This document shows, piece by piece, positions 22,601-35,000 of a DNA stretch of 41,155 bases. This stretch comes from Ectocarpus siliculosus (taxonomy: Eukaryota; Sar; Phaeophyceae; Ectocarpales; Ectocarpaceae). Within the stretch, counting starts at the first letter, position 1, and every line of letters starts with the position of its first letter. The notes below the pieces were generated by a model, which worked only from the letters and a program-made list of their open reading frames with translations, made no database searches and was not told the origin of the DNA. Location: contig FN649758.1 of NCBI GenBank assembly GCA_000310025.1, forward strand, positions 3,883,386 through 3,924,540. Reading direction: 5' to 3'. Position numbers and translations under genes: made by a program.

Positions 22601-23861
22601 GTGGGGCGCAGACAAGGAATTCATCACGTCTGGACACGCTACTTGTGGAATAAAGTAAGACAAAGAACTATTGCGGTAGTTTACAAGGTCGAATATGATT
22701 GGTTCTAGAGGAATAAGTGTCGGTTCACGTGTGTCGTGTATGAAGAGGAATGCGGCGTGACTTCGACGATGAACATGTGGCTTGCCTTGTCGAGGTCAGT
22801 CCTGAATAATGAAGAGCTGTGCGATGTGTCAACCAACGGTCTTGCATCTCTGAGGTAAGGAAACTAACACGAGGGCTCCTCAGAGCACAAACGAACTTCC
22901 TCGATTGGAATAGGGTTCCACATACTGCAGAGACTGTTGTAGGAACTGTAGGATTAACGTGACGGGAGCAGCATCGAGCAGGCCAACAGAAGCCGTCCAA
23001 CGGCAACAGGACTTGGAACTGGGGGTTGTCCGAAAACCGTTTCAGCAGTGCCGGCCCGCTAGTGAGCAATACCTATTGTGAGTAAAGCTCAAAGCCTTCT
23101 ATTTTCTCAACGGCTGAGGACGGATTATTGCTAAGCTACCACACCAGGGTCTTGCGCCGTTGCTCCTATTTCTTCCGTGAATCTGAGCTGCGATGTATTG
23201 AGGACAAGTTCTTGTGAGCTGTGTAGAACACTACCATGCTCAAAGGAAATGCTGCATGGCTACTGGAGAACCATGAGGCGAAAAGTGGCGCTCGATTGCC
23301 ATCAAGGAAGTATGTGCATTCGAGGGGACTGAACTTTTGCTCTCGGGAGCAGCCGTCAACACGCCTCAACAAAAAAGCGGCGTAGTTGCAGCGTAGCAGC
23401 GTAGGTTGCCGCAGCACACCTCAAGTGGAGAAACAGCTGTGGTAGACCGAAGGAATGCCTAGTGCTGCATACAAAGAGCGATTGCTGACCTCTCGAGCCC
23501 TCCGACACCGCTCGCACAGGTCCCTGCCTCGCCTCTCCTCCGTCCACGCGCCCATGGCCTCCCGCCTCCGCTCGTAGTACGACTGAACGGCCTGTGATGG
23601 TGCATCATTCCCGATCTCTCTGGCTGCGCAAGCCGCCCGGCGAGGCTTTCTTCGCCTCACGGTCAAGAAAGGAGTAAGGGTCGTCGGGCAGCAGAACAAG
23701 GCATCTGAGTTTCTGCCAGCAGAGCCAGGCGGCGGCAACAATAACCGCAGCGCAGATGCTGATGAAGAACGCGCCCGGAGGCGCTCAGATGCACCGCTCT
23801 TCTGTCCCGCTACCGCCACGGCCTGGGCGGCAAACGCCAGCATCAACCGGACCAAGATCAT
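19669..23861 (-). CDS. DTW-domain tRNA-uridine aminocarboxypropyltransferase, 5 exons
   Basis: Exons in transcript order: 23861-23490, 22552-22467, 22063-21835, 21146-20646, 19845-19669. These total 1,365 nt and 454 aa, with consistent phase. The family transfers the 3-amino-3-carboxypropyl group of S-adenosylmethionine to uridine in tRNA, making acp3U. Visible motifs: Cys pairs C116-x2-C119 and C126-L-C128 (LCERC, MCLCSSLP), the HPxE motif H147-P-A-E150 (FVILQHPAETKK), TGTVPLVLHCLANC in exon 3, LLLFPCPGAEYL at its end, the D-x-T-W signature D279-G-T-W282 (VDGTWSQAKQIL), and the late S386-T-L-E389. Residues 1-124 exceed the core domain and start hydrophobic (MILVRLMLAFAAQAVAVA), perhaps an organelle or secretory targeting leader. 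A Pro/Ala/Thr/Gly tract (about 242-271) and a Gly/Glu-rich loop (about 310-355) flank the DTW motif. An alternative exon 4 acceptor at 21104 would drop 14 residues in phase. The gene is divergent from ARL8. Confidence 0.93.
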
Positions 23862-24550
23862 CCTTCAATCGACGGGCCACTTTCTTGCACACACACGCAC
23901 GCAAACGGCATGCATATCGCAGTATGCAGGCCGGAAACGACGAACACGGCGGTGCACTTGGCCTACACAGCCTACCCTGCACGAAGGATGCCTCCCCCCG
24001 TGTCGTTGTCGCCATCAGTATCTTTAGCAAAACCTGAAAATCTAAGTTGCGTGCCCCCCCCTGATCGTGCTTGTCGTCTCGAGTGTGCTGCGCTGTGTCT
24101 TTGCGGAACTAACAAGAGAGAGGAGCGCCTAGAGCAGCCTCGACGACGTATTCTTAGGCGATCATTGGATAGTCCTTCAAACGACGCGACTGCAGTCGGT
24201 CTTCTCTGCCAAAGGACTTTCTACGGGTGTCTCTGCGACGGCTGCTGTTTTGGCTGTCGGCCGCCGCGACAACAACAGCAGTGAACCTCGCGCGGGAGGA
24301 AGTGTTCCCGTCCCTGCTCTCCTCTCTCTCTAGCTGTCTCTCCGTCTCTCTTGTTCCAGCGGGTACAACACTCTCTGCCTAGCCGCAGCTGTGACGACAA
24401 ATCCTTGTGTGTGGGCAGCCTGAGGATTGTGGGTAGGCGACATCAGGGTTGCTGTGATACCGAGCACGGCGAATAGCCGGCATACGTAACACACACACCC
24501 CGGCGGGCGCAACGAGCAGGGAGAGCTTTTGGGGACGAAATCAATCAATC
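23862..24550. promoter_or_regulatory. Shared divergent promoter region between DTW gene and ARL8
   Basis: The 689 bp between the two opposed start codons must hold both promoters and 5' UTRs unless distant noncoding exons exist. A CT-rich tract (about 24318-24358) lies on the ARL8 side, and an ACACACACGC-type tract (about 23888) lies near the DTW start. No TATA box is evident. Bidirectional control is an inference from geometry only. Confidence 0.55.
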
Positions 24551-27128
24551 ATGGGGGCCGCCTTCCAGCGCATGCTCTCGGCGTTCTACACGCGACAGCT
24601 GGAAGTGGTGCTGGTTGGTCTGGAGAACAGCGGGAAGACGACCTTGATGAATGGTGAGCGCGCAGCAAAGTGCTTGGTATGCATCCGCCAAAAGAGAGCC
24701 AGCAGTACAATTATCGCCCTTGTTGCAGGGACAGGTCGTTCAGCTGTTGCTGCGTAGAGCGGTACGTTCGTGGCCTGTGGTGTTATCTTTCACCACCAGA
24801 GTACCCATGTAACCATGGCAGATGTTGTGCTTCGATCAGTGTTTACTTTATTTGCCCGATGCTTGCAGCCAGCCCTCCGAAGATCTACAAAGCTACAGTA
24901 CTGCCGTACTTTTCGGCATTTAGTGCGGCGAGATTTTTTTAACACTCAAGCCAGGTGCGGCGGGACTCCACATCTGGCCGAGGTCGGCGGGAAGCAACGA
25001 TGGTAGGCCATCCGAGAGGAACAGATCACGCGGTGCTCTCTCAGCGCTTGCACCGATAGCCAAGTCCATCAAATAGCATTGGACAGCACACAATGAAACG
25101 ATGGCGGAGGGCTTAGAACAGGAGTCACGGATTTTTGAACTTGCGGCTTTCTGCAGACACATAAGCCGTGTTCCCGGCAACGCACTAACACTGCAATTTG
25201 GGTGGGTACAAAGGGTGCACTGATCGCAGTTGTATGTTTGTTTGTTTTTTGGGGGGGGGTAGCGCGTGCAGTGACATCCTCAGGTCCGACAAGTAAAGGA
25301 AAGGACAAACATTGCGCAACTTAGCCCCGTACGGCGGATGCTATTTACGAACTACTTCGGTTTTCATACAAATGTTGCTTGTGAAACGGAGCAGTCACGG
25401 GGTTTCGTCGTGAACAACCCTCTCAACTTTCTTTCTCGCGTACTGTATAGTCCGTTCTTTCAACAGCTGTTGCTGTGTGTCTACGGCGACAACACGGTAA
25501 AACATACCCTAGGTCCAATCACAACGCCTCATATGTACACCTCCGCGTGTTCGGTTGATGCTGCTGTTGTGTTTTGTTCGCTCCGCCGTAGTGCTCGCCA
25601 GCGGCCACCCGGTGGACACGGTTCCGACCATCGGGCTCAACGTCAAGGTGCAGTTGTCTTGGCCCTTTCCCTCCGCAGTGGCGATTTCGGTGATTGTCTT
25701 TGGTTGGTGGCTAGCGAATCTGGTGGCATGGGGGTAGCGCAAATGGCGATGTAAATCTTTTTGGCGTTGAGTCTTGTGATGCGGCGCAATCACGCGCGCG
25801 AGAAAGAAGCTTGCATGCCCGCCTAGGGCACCTATGACGTCAACACACGCCGCATCTCATCCCTGCCCGACCTGGTTGTGTCGCCCGGCTGTATGCCTTT
25901 CCTGGTACCAATGTTGTTTCGAGTCGGGCATTTTCAGTCCAACCCAGCCAAATGCTTCACCCAGTTCCGCTCCGGGGTGCATGTTAGTGCAAGTTTGACT
26001 GCGCGGCAAAAAGGAGGATGAAAAACTTCCCTCAACCAATTAAGGTTAGGCTTGCAACGGGTGGCACACTCTCATCTTTCAAACGCGAGAACTGACCCCC
26101 CCCCGGACAACAACAAAAATTCAGATGATCAAGCGGGGCGGGGTGCAAATGAAGTGCTGGGACATCGGGGGACAGGCGCAGTACCGGGGCGAGTGGGGCC
26201 GCTACACGAGAGGGTGCGACGTGATCGTCTACGTTGTCGATGCTCACGCCGAAGAGAAGGTGAAAACCCGCCAAGATGAAAGTATGTCCGGCTTCCAGGA
26301 GCCGGTCTTTCTCCCATTCACTTCGGCAAAGGACGGACGGGTGCTGTTATCTAGAACGGCTAGTATTTTCTGTGGTTGTGTATGGTTTCTGAAAACGTCG
26401 CTTGCAAGAGATGGGCACGTCCTTGTGCCGCTCTTTTTAGCAAGATTGGTTGGGGACGACTGGTTACATGGCTCTGATTGGGCCAAGCAGGTGTCCTCCA
26501 TGTTACTCGATGAAGCATAAGCATATGAAAAACAATCCCCTCCCCTCACACCCAATACCCACACCTACACGTATTCTGCTCCGCCTCGAAAACGTCTCAC
26601 TCGTCATTCGCACCCACTCCAGCATGACCATGCACCTATACCGACGCCCCCTTCCAAATCAAACGTAAGGATAATGACCAACCAGCTTCTGCTTCATCCT
26701 TGTGAAACGCAGTAAACTGGGCGGGCAAAAAACCGGCACATCGCTCCGTCCCGGCGTTGTAGGGATGCTTGGTGAATGTGTATTGTCACGTCTACGGCCT
26801 GCGTCGTTTACAGGAGCACACACCCCTGCAGTATGACCATGCGTTTGTACCGGTACGCCCCCCCCCATTGGAAACCCTTCTGCCCAGGCGGCGCTCGCCA
26901 GACGAGAACTGCATCGATTACTGGAGGACGAGGAGCTGGCGTCTACGCCGCTGCTGGTGTTGGCGAACAAGGTTGATCTGGAGCCGCATATGAGCGAGGA
27001 CCAGATCATCCGGGAGTTGAATCTCGACTACGTGACCGCAAACCCTTGGATTCTTATCCCGATATCGGCGCTCAAGGTAAATGATGTTTTTGGAGGGTGG
27101 TGATGGTGATGGTGATGGTGCCGCCGCC

Positions 27129-27161
<33 letters not shown>

Positions 27162-27347
27162 GCTGTGACTGTTGGTCCATGGTTCCTTTCTTGTAGTTCA
27201 AGTTTGTTATCGTGTGCACATTTTGAGCTGACCGCGTAACTTCACGATCCTTCCTCTCTCGCTCTGCCGCTGTTGAACGGAACGTGACTAAAGGTGATAA
27301 ACATTGACCAGGTTTTGCAATGGCTCGTCAAGCAGTCCCGAGGCTAG
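24551..27347 (+). CDS. ARL8: ARL8-type ADP-ribosylation-factor-like GTPase, 5 exons
   Basis: Exons: 24551-24653, 25592-25647, 26125-26259, 26888-27076, 27294-27347. These give 537 nt and 178 aa, with GT-AG junctions in phase; the animal protein is 186 aa. ARL8 is a small GTPase of lysosomes and late endosomes (vacuoles in plants and algae) that recruits motor adaptors and tethers. Seen in order: an amphipathic N-terminus (MGAAFQRMLSAFY), P-loop G23-LENSGKT30, switch I VPTIGLN with T47, WDIGGQ (65-70) with catalytic-region Q70, RYTRGCDVIVYVVDA, the base-recognition motif N125-K-V-D128, and SALK (158-161). The tail INIDQVLQWLVKQSR matches the ARL8 ending NIDxTLQWLIxHS. No other ARF-like family has that ending with the RY-RG-xxAIVY-like segment. 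Residue 2 is Gly, unlike typical ARL8. Confidence 0.95.
27107..27166. repeat. Trinucleotide repeats in ARL8 intron 4
   Basis: About 30 bases after the exon 4 donor come (GGTGAT)n, then GCC units, then a run of about 13 GCT/ACT triplets. These are plain microsatellites, likely variable between individuals. Confidence 0.9.
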
Positions 27348-29097
27348 GCCGCATGCTCCTACCCCCGCCCCCGCCCCCAACACCGGAAGCCTTGGAGACC
27401 CCCCGTTTCTGCCGTTGTCGAAGCTCGGTCCACCTCCTCCTTGCACCACCAAGTTTCAACACAGGTTTTTCATCTCCAAAATCGCGTCTACCCTAGCTGG
27501 CTAAATAGGTCTTGGCCGCATATTTGTCGGTCGAGATCCCTCCCACCAGTGTCGCTCTGCCCGAGGGACGGGGCACCGCCGCCGAGCCCTGCTGCGCTTG
27601 TGCCTGGCAAGTGTGACCGCTCACGCATGACTTTTGTGCCTGTAAAGTGGTAAGGAAGGTCGTTTTTTTCAAGAAGGCTCACGAGTGGCTTGTGCCTGAC
27701 AAGAAGGAGAGGTATTTTGTCCAAGCATGCTCACGCGTGAGTGGTGACGGTGGCGGCCTTTTTTGTCGCTGGATTAGTACCAGTACCAAGTGGCGCCTGC
27801 CTCTCAGCAGCCTGCGCAAGCAGAGTGCCTGGGGAGAATGCATGCATCCCCTGGTCGGTGAAGGCGGCGCCTAGGTCAGACGAAGACAACGCCTCTGGTG
27901 GCCACGCCTTGAATTTCTGGGTAAGTTAGGACAATTGTGGGCTTTCACGCTCTCGACTTGGACGTGTGGGTATCTACCTGATGGTGGGGATGATGTTTGT
28001 GGCTTGTGCCCTTTCGCGATTGAGTGGGGGGGGGGGGGGGGGGCGGGGGCTGAGCGCGCCCGCCTACTGTATCTACTTGAGACTTTTGTGCGTTCCTTGT
28101 GTGTTCTGTTGAGCGGCATAGCGTCGGCCGACACCTAAGGATCGAGCCGCGTGGGTGTTGTTTGTGCTGTGGCGCCAGGGACGGCAATTGACTGGGTTCG
28201 GTGGAGCGGTGTGCTACCTAGGTCTTCAGAATCGTGTCGGCTGACTCATTTGTTGTGTGTGGTGACGCGTTCATTGTCGTGCGCGGCAACGCCATCAAGC
28301 ACGACGGGATTGCTGTGAGGGGGGTGGGTGTATATACAAACGATGGCATGATGCGTATCTTGATTTGTTCCATGCGAGATTTTGTTCCCGGGGGAGCGAA
28401 GAGAGGGCCAACGAGTCTGCGAATATACAAACATGAAAAAAAAAACTACGGGACTACTTACACATGGTGACCGGTGTCAAAGGAGGCAACAGCACCTCTC
28501 CAGACCTACATGTAACCTGCCTGTGCGTAACAACAACGCGAAAGAGGAAGAAGGGGGGATGAACGCTCGGTCCTGTTTTGAAAATACGATCACCCGTGCA
28601 CCTTCAGACGCCACGCCTTTGCCTTCGTGAAGCTCCCAAACTTGCAGGGCATCGAAGCGTCACGCCAATGCTCGTGAGGTGCTTTGTTATGGGTCGACGT
28701 TCTTGTCGATTTTCTCGCACGACGGTGGGCGGCAGAGGCTGGGATTTGAGTGCACACAACTCGGCATACCACCCGCCAACATCGTACGAAACAACAAAGA
28801 AATCACAATAGTCACTCGAGCAACTCGAGACCAATGCCATGCGCGGAAGAGAACCCCTCCCCCCGCGACGTCACACCATTTCTCGGAACGATCGATACGT
28901 GCCTCGGGTGTTTCGATCCCGATTAACACGTTTCCATGCCCAAGGGCAGGAGCTTAGCCAAGAAGCCGGCCTAGGAGGGCGCTACAATAGCCCAAGCGAG
29001 GTCTTATGCTGGTCCATCTGCGTACTTCGCCCCGTTGCTGGTAGAATCTCGTCTTGCTCATCATCTAAATAATGTACGATGTTATACCCTAGCCTGC
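27348..29097. other. Convergent intergenic/3' UTR region
   Basis: The 1.75 kb between the stop of ARL8 and the stop of the minus-strand RRM gene. No coding exon is recognised. It includes the long 3' UTRs expected for the organism type and an 18-G run at 28026-28043. Open frames up to 92 codons lack motifs. Confidence 0.5.
28026..28043 (+). repeat. 18-base poly-G run
   Basis: An uninterrupted run of 18 G followed by C and five more G. It can form a G-quadruplex in DNA or, if transcribed with ARL8, in the mRNA tail. Its exact length may be a sequencing artefact. Confidence 0.9.
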
Positions 29098-32000
29098 CTA
29101 TCTATGATGCGCCGGGAGCACGTCTTCAAGAGAAATGCCACCCTCTCCGAGCTCGCCCGACGCCCCGGTCATCACGCCATCTTCAGAAAGCGCCGCCACC
29201 TGCGGTTGTGGTTGTAGTTGTCGTTGGTATTTTAGGCGTTTAACGGGTCTCCTGTATTGAAGGCGGTGGCAACCATGAACGCTTGGCCAGGGTCGTTCTC
29301 GACCCAGCGACGATTCTTGCCGTCCGTAGGCCACTTAGCCTTGTTCATTTGTAGAACTAAAAACAACGTAGAGCTTGACATGGTCCTATCTTTCGACTTA
29401 AGAACAAAGACGTTGTTGCTGCTCTGTCTTGTTCGGCGGCGTGTTGAGCCATTTCATTTATCAAGTATAAACTAAATGCAACACAGCAGTGACCACAGCG
29501 ACACCGACTCACTACGTGTGACGTCGACGAAACGGCCAAATATTACATCCTCTTCGTGAGAGGAAGAGGACAGCAAGGCCAGCCGCGCCACAGCACAAGA
29601 ATTGGCAGGTACGGCCCTGGTTCAAACAAGCCGCTTACGCCCACCCGGCCGAACAGTGGCCCATGCACACATCATCGGGCTGTATGGTAGACCGCTGTCG
29701 CACGCCAGCAAGCGACAACTCGCGACAGCAGCGACAACACCGCAGGAAGCACAGCAGAAACTCTTCGTGTTTTTCTTCCCGCTACAAGACTGACTGGCCT
29801 CTTTTCATTGGTCAGCCGATTAGCCCGGCGACGTTAAAAAATAAAACACACACACACACCTCGTCGGGGATGCCCTGCTCTGGCATGCCGGCGTCGGGCA
29901 ACTCGTCCTCGCTGGGATGTGATTGGCGGACCTGTGGTTTCCAGCGTGAACAAGGGGGCGTTTTTTGTCGGAGAACGCGAGCGAGGGGGCACAATCAACC
30001 AGCGTGCGCGCGAGGGGGAAGGTGGGGCTATTTGCGTGCGTTAGGCACGATCCCGGTGTTTGCAGTCAAACGAGAAAAACGCAGTGCAATAGCATAGGTG
30101 GTCTGGCTGGGGCATGGGGGTGTGGGTGGAACGAGCCTGCAACCGGTTGCTCTCGTTCAAACGCGGTGAGCAACAATGCCAATTGGCCATACCACGCGAC
30201 GATTTCAAGTATCGGAGTGAGTCGGTGTGGAGTAGCGCAGTCACGTCATGAATTATCATCCGTTCGCTCTGAGCCCTGTTCATCTCATCTGTCTCATGCA
30301 TCTCATGCGACACCATGCATGTATCCATCCTCAGGTCAAAAGTAGTGGAATCCTCTCATCTCACAATTTTTTAGTCGTCGTCCCACCCCATCCCATACAA
30401 TGCAATCTCCTCAAATCTTGTTCAACCTCATCTCATCCCATCCCGTCTTTTCACACCTAACCCCAACCCATCCCATTCCATTCCACTCAACATGTAGCAC
30501 ACCATGCCATCTAATTTTTTTCAGCATGTCATCTTCACGTCACACCACCCTCATCCCATCCCACTCCCTTTCCTCCCGACTCGCCTCCTCGCCTGTCAGC
30601 CCATACAACTGGCCTTTCGTGGAACGCGTATCATCATCAAGTCAGACCATGTGCACATCACACCCCGCCTACGATACACGGAGGCCCCCACTCGCCTTGG
30701 GCACGATATAGTGGTAGGCCGTGATGAACCCGGCGTCGGTGAGAATCTTGTCAACCGCTCTCACCGCCACGTACTTCCGGAGAGGTATCGCGACCACCTG
30801 GTGGAGAACAGGGCCGGAGTCACTGATGACGATTTGGTTCCAGAAGAACACGTACACACAGCAGCAGCAAGCAAACAGGCCCTCAATAGACACGTACCTC
30901 ATCCACACAGAGATGACAGCAATCATCATCTCTGTCTCCCCCCCCATGGCACCAAAACAGTAGTGTAGCAAGCAACAGGTGCTCCATAGACACACACCTC
31001 GCCCACAAAAACATCAACGATCATCGACTCTGCGCTGCCCCCTGACGTCAACACCAAGAAGGCTCGCGGGTTCGAGTTCTGGAAGCACTGCCACAAACTG
31101 GATTAAGGACGAGATCAGGGGGTGCTGTTATTTACCGTATATGGTGTTTCAACTAGGATTTAGCGTGGTATAGTACAACCAATACATCGTCTCTTGTATA
31201 AGAATTAGTATGTGTTGGCATTGTAAACTAATACACATTGTTCTTATGGGGGGTGTTTCAGACTGTGTGATATGGTATGGATATAATCCCACACACACGT
31301 CTTAGTACGAAGTATATGGTTTGTATTATACAAAACAAAATTCTATACAAAATAAAGATATAGACTTTACTATACCCATACTAAATCCTGTTCAATAAAC
31401 GCCTTGAACAAACTGGATTAAGCGCCCGAAAACATGGCGGGGGGGGTAGCCGTGCTTCCAGAACTTGGATCCGCGAGCCCTCTTGTCAACACGCATCCCT
31501 TGGGTCCCCTCTGGTGACCAATTCGTTGCCCGCCCCATAACCTAGCTCGCAGTGTGTGCCGGCCGCCATCAGAAAGAGGTACCCCCCACGCCCCCTCTAG
31601 GCCCAACACGGTACGGTGCCCCCAGCCTATAACTGCATGGTCAAGCCACGACGCCACGACCACCCCAGGAAACTGCATCGTGGAAATACTACCTGCGGGA
31701 CGTTGTTTTCGAGGGACTGCGATGCCAGGCCAACCTAGGGAATGAGCGGAAGAAAAGGAAGGAGAGAGGCAGGCAGCAGCCGGACAAGGGTTGGAGAGAC
31801 ACGTTATGAGGGATAAAAAGCTCGTGTAGAACCTGTTGAGTGATTCGTCAAAAACCAAGACGGGCCTGAGCATGTCTCCTCCCCCCCCCCCATTCTCCTC
31901 GCACACACCATCGAACCGACCTTACAAATCTCCCTCAGCGGCTACAGCAACATGCCGCACCCGACGAAATACGACAACAACAGAACGAGAACAGCAGCAG

Positions 32001-35000
32001 CAAGAAGACAACAACAACAACAGCAACAACAACAACAAGACACCTTGTAGCGGGGCTGGAGGACCTCGTTGATGGCCTCCACCATCTCAAGCCCCGTCCT
32101 CATCTCCAGGTTCTCCACGAACAGAGTACGGCATTGGTAGGCGGGGCTGGTAGCGACAGCCGCCCCCTCGATGTGCACCCCGAAGATGCGGAAGGATTCC
32201 GCCGTGGCCCTGTCGAACCCGTCGTGGTCGCTGAATACCACCAGCCCTGACGATGCGCGTGAATGTATTGATCAATGAATGTGTGAAGGTAAGGTGTATG
32301 TATGTCGTCTATACGTAAATGAACGATGTGTGCTAGAGAATGTATGTATCCATGCATGCGGGAATGCGCGTGAATGTATGCATCAATGAACTTGTGAAGG
32401 TAAGGTCTGATGTTATGTATGTCATGTATGCATGAATGTACGACGTGTGCTGCAGAAAGAGACGTACGCGCATGTATGAATGTATGAACTTGTTTTTTTT
32501 GCCTTCACTTCAAATCAGCGCTCACAGCACTTGTGCCGTTTACTCCAACCCGTGGTCACACACAAGGGTTTCCCCCGATCCACTCCTCCTGCGGTACCTA
32601 CAGTACGTTGTCCTCGATTCTTAATGCCAGAAGAGTGCAGCAATCTCTTTCCTCTGTGTACACACGAACTAGCGCTTTTCCACCCAGGCCAGGAACGGAA
32701 GCGAGAGAAAACTCACTCACTTCGAGAGAAAATCCCGCTTACGCCGGGATTCCAACCCCTGGCCATGACCACTTATAGAAGGTTTTCGAGGATACCAACT
32801 AGACTACCGGTGCCACGGGCTTCCGATGCATAGAGTAATAAATGTACCGCGGATGTTCGAATGGATGATGAACATAGCAATGCATACGTGGATGAAATGC
32901 ATCATTTTGAGTAGTATCCATGCATGCATGTATGAAACTTATGCACACCCATGCCGCAGTCGATAGACCATTGACCTCACAACCCGAGACGGAGCGATAC
33001 ATGCCGGGTTCCTTGGAGGGGGGGGAGAACACCGTAGAACTATTAAAGCGAAGCTGGGTGTTTCTCTTACCGTGCGCCGTGCTAAACGCAAGCTCGCTCT
33101 GGCCAGAGGGACGGAAGCCTCGCCTGCGGCCCGCATTGGGCCTTGAAACGGGGTCCTCTCCCTCCCTGAAAATGGGCTCCTTGATGATCACCTGGTGCAC
33201 AGCTCCGCACCTGCTGGTATAGTCCAAGGTGAGGAGAAGGGCATATATTGCATGAAAAAGTGTGCGTGCGAATACGTAGAATACTTCGTAGATGGAAGAC
33301 ACCATGAAAAAAGCAGACAAAGTCATTCATGCACTAACGTTCGCGGTCGCTCAAGTCTCCGTGCTTGAAGCATGAACCAACATGTGCGTAAGGTGTTGCG
33401 AAACAAACGGGTTGCACAATGGGGCTCCCCGAACACCAGCGCCTTTGAGGAGGTTTTGCCGCGCTTTCAAGGACATGTCCTGTATTCGTTTATTTTGTTT
33501 GTCTTCACTTCAAAAAAATCAGCGCTCACAGCACTTGTGCCGTTTTACTCCAACCCATGGTCACACAGAAGGGATTCTTCCCCCTACCCACCCCTCCTGC
33601 GGTACCTACAGTACTTTGCCTTCGATTCTTAATGCATAGCGGCCACAAAATCACTTGGTGGCACCACTTCACCCCGAGTAAATAGATAGCCGCTAACCGG
33701 CAATGACAGCCACGTGCCCTGAACAAGCGCATCGGCCCACCACCACTGTACCTGCGTCCTACGCACCCCGCAGGACGGCACCCAGCGTTCATATTATTTT
33801 CTTCTACTGTTCGTGTACAGCACTCGCTGCTCCGTCATAAGAAGGTACCTCATAAGAGGAGGCTTCGATATAAGAGGCTTCAAATCGGTTGTCACGGACT
33901 CGGCCCTGCATAGCATCCTGGAGTACGCTCTTATCCCCGTGTAAAGAGGAGGATCCGATACAACAGGGTGGAGGGCCTTTGCCACGCCACCCTCTTACTT
34001 CGGAGGCACCACAGCTGTTTGCATGTACGCGGGGGTGCATGAAGGAGAAGAATTGAGTGTGGGGCTCTGTCCACGATCGACACACCGAGCGGCAACAAAC
34101 ACGTCCGAAAGGCGGAGTCAAGGCTCCAAGGAAGACTGCACGTGTATGGAGTTGACCACGACGCGTCAATCCCCACCAGACGTGCAGCTGCCGTAACGTA
34201 ATCACTCCGCCAACCCGAAGGGTACGAACTGTTGTCAGAGGACGCGTTGTTGTGTGATGACCGACACACGCTACGTCAAACCACAAGGCCTGCACATCCC
34301 CCCCTCCCCCGCCCCTCCAAAACAAGAGCAAAATCGCCGCTTTGGGGACAATCATGATTTCGGTCCCGCATTTAAGCAGGGACCCCCGGTAACGGAAAGC
34401 AGATGTCCTGGTACAATGGATGGCTGCTGCACCAACCTGGAGAACGCGTCCCTGACGGTGTAGGCGCTCAGCCCGTACGGAAGTCGTCTCACGAACACCT
34501 AACGGGGTCCCGTGTGTGCGGGAAACCAAACCAAGACAGGGGGGAGAGGCGGAATCGAAAGGCATGAAAGGTGGAAAGAAGAAGCAAGTGCTGTATTTCG
34601 CAGCACGGCAGCACAGCTGCCAAAAAGCTGGCGTCTTGTGGCTTTGTTTATGAACACCCGGTACGATCACTTACGCCAGGCACGTCCTTCGCAGAGTATA
34701 CACCCATCGCCCCCCTCCCCCCCCCGCCCCGGCGCTCTACAAAGACGTACGTGCAAGGAGAAAAACTGCAAAGGAGGGGGGTCTGTCTGTTTCCCCGTCC
34801 TGCTCCTTTTTTCCTCCATCTGTAGCCCATTCGGGCGGGGGGTGTCAGGGTGAAGTTCAGCCAGGAGGGGGGCTTTCCGCGGGAGCGGCTCCTTCCTTTC
34901 TTTGGTCGCTTGCTCTTTTTTCATGTCTGGGGGAAAGCTTCACCAAGAAACCAGTGGGAAAGACGGCGGCGGGGGGGGGGGGGGAGGAGGGTCGTGCATG

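Noticed and set aside
32738-32824. Functional tRNA gene on the minus strand
   Set aside because: Box B has a mismatch and I could not form a full cloverleaf with a normal anticodon arm; the sequence continues into a repeated SINE body.
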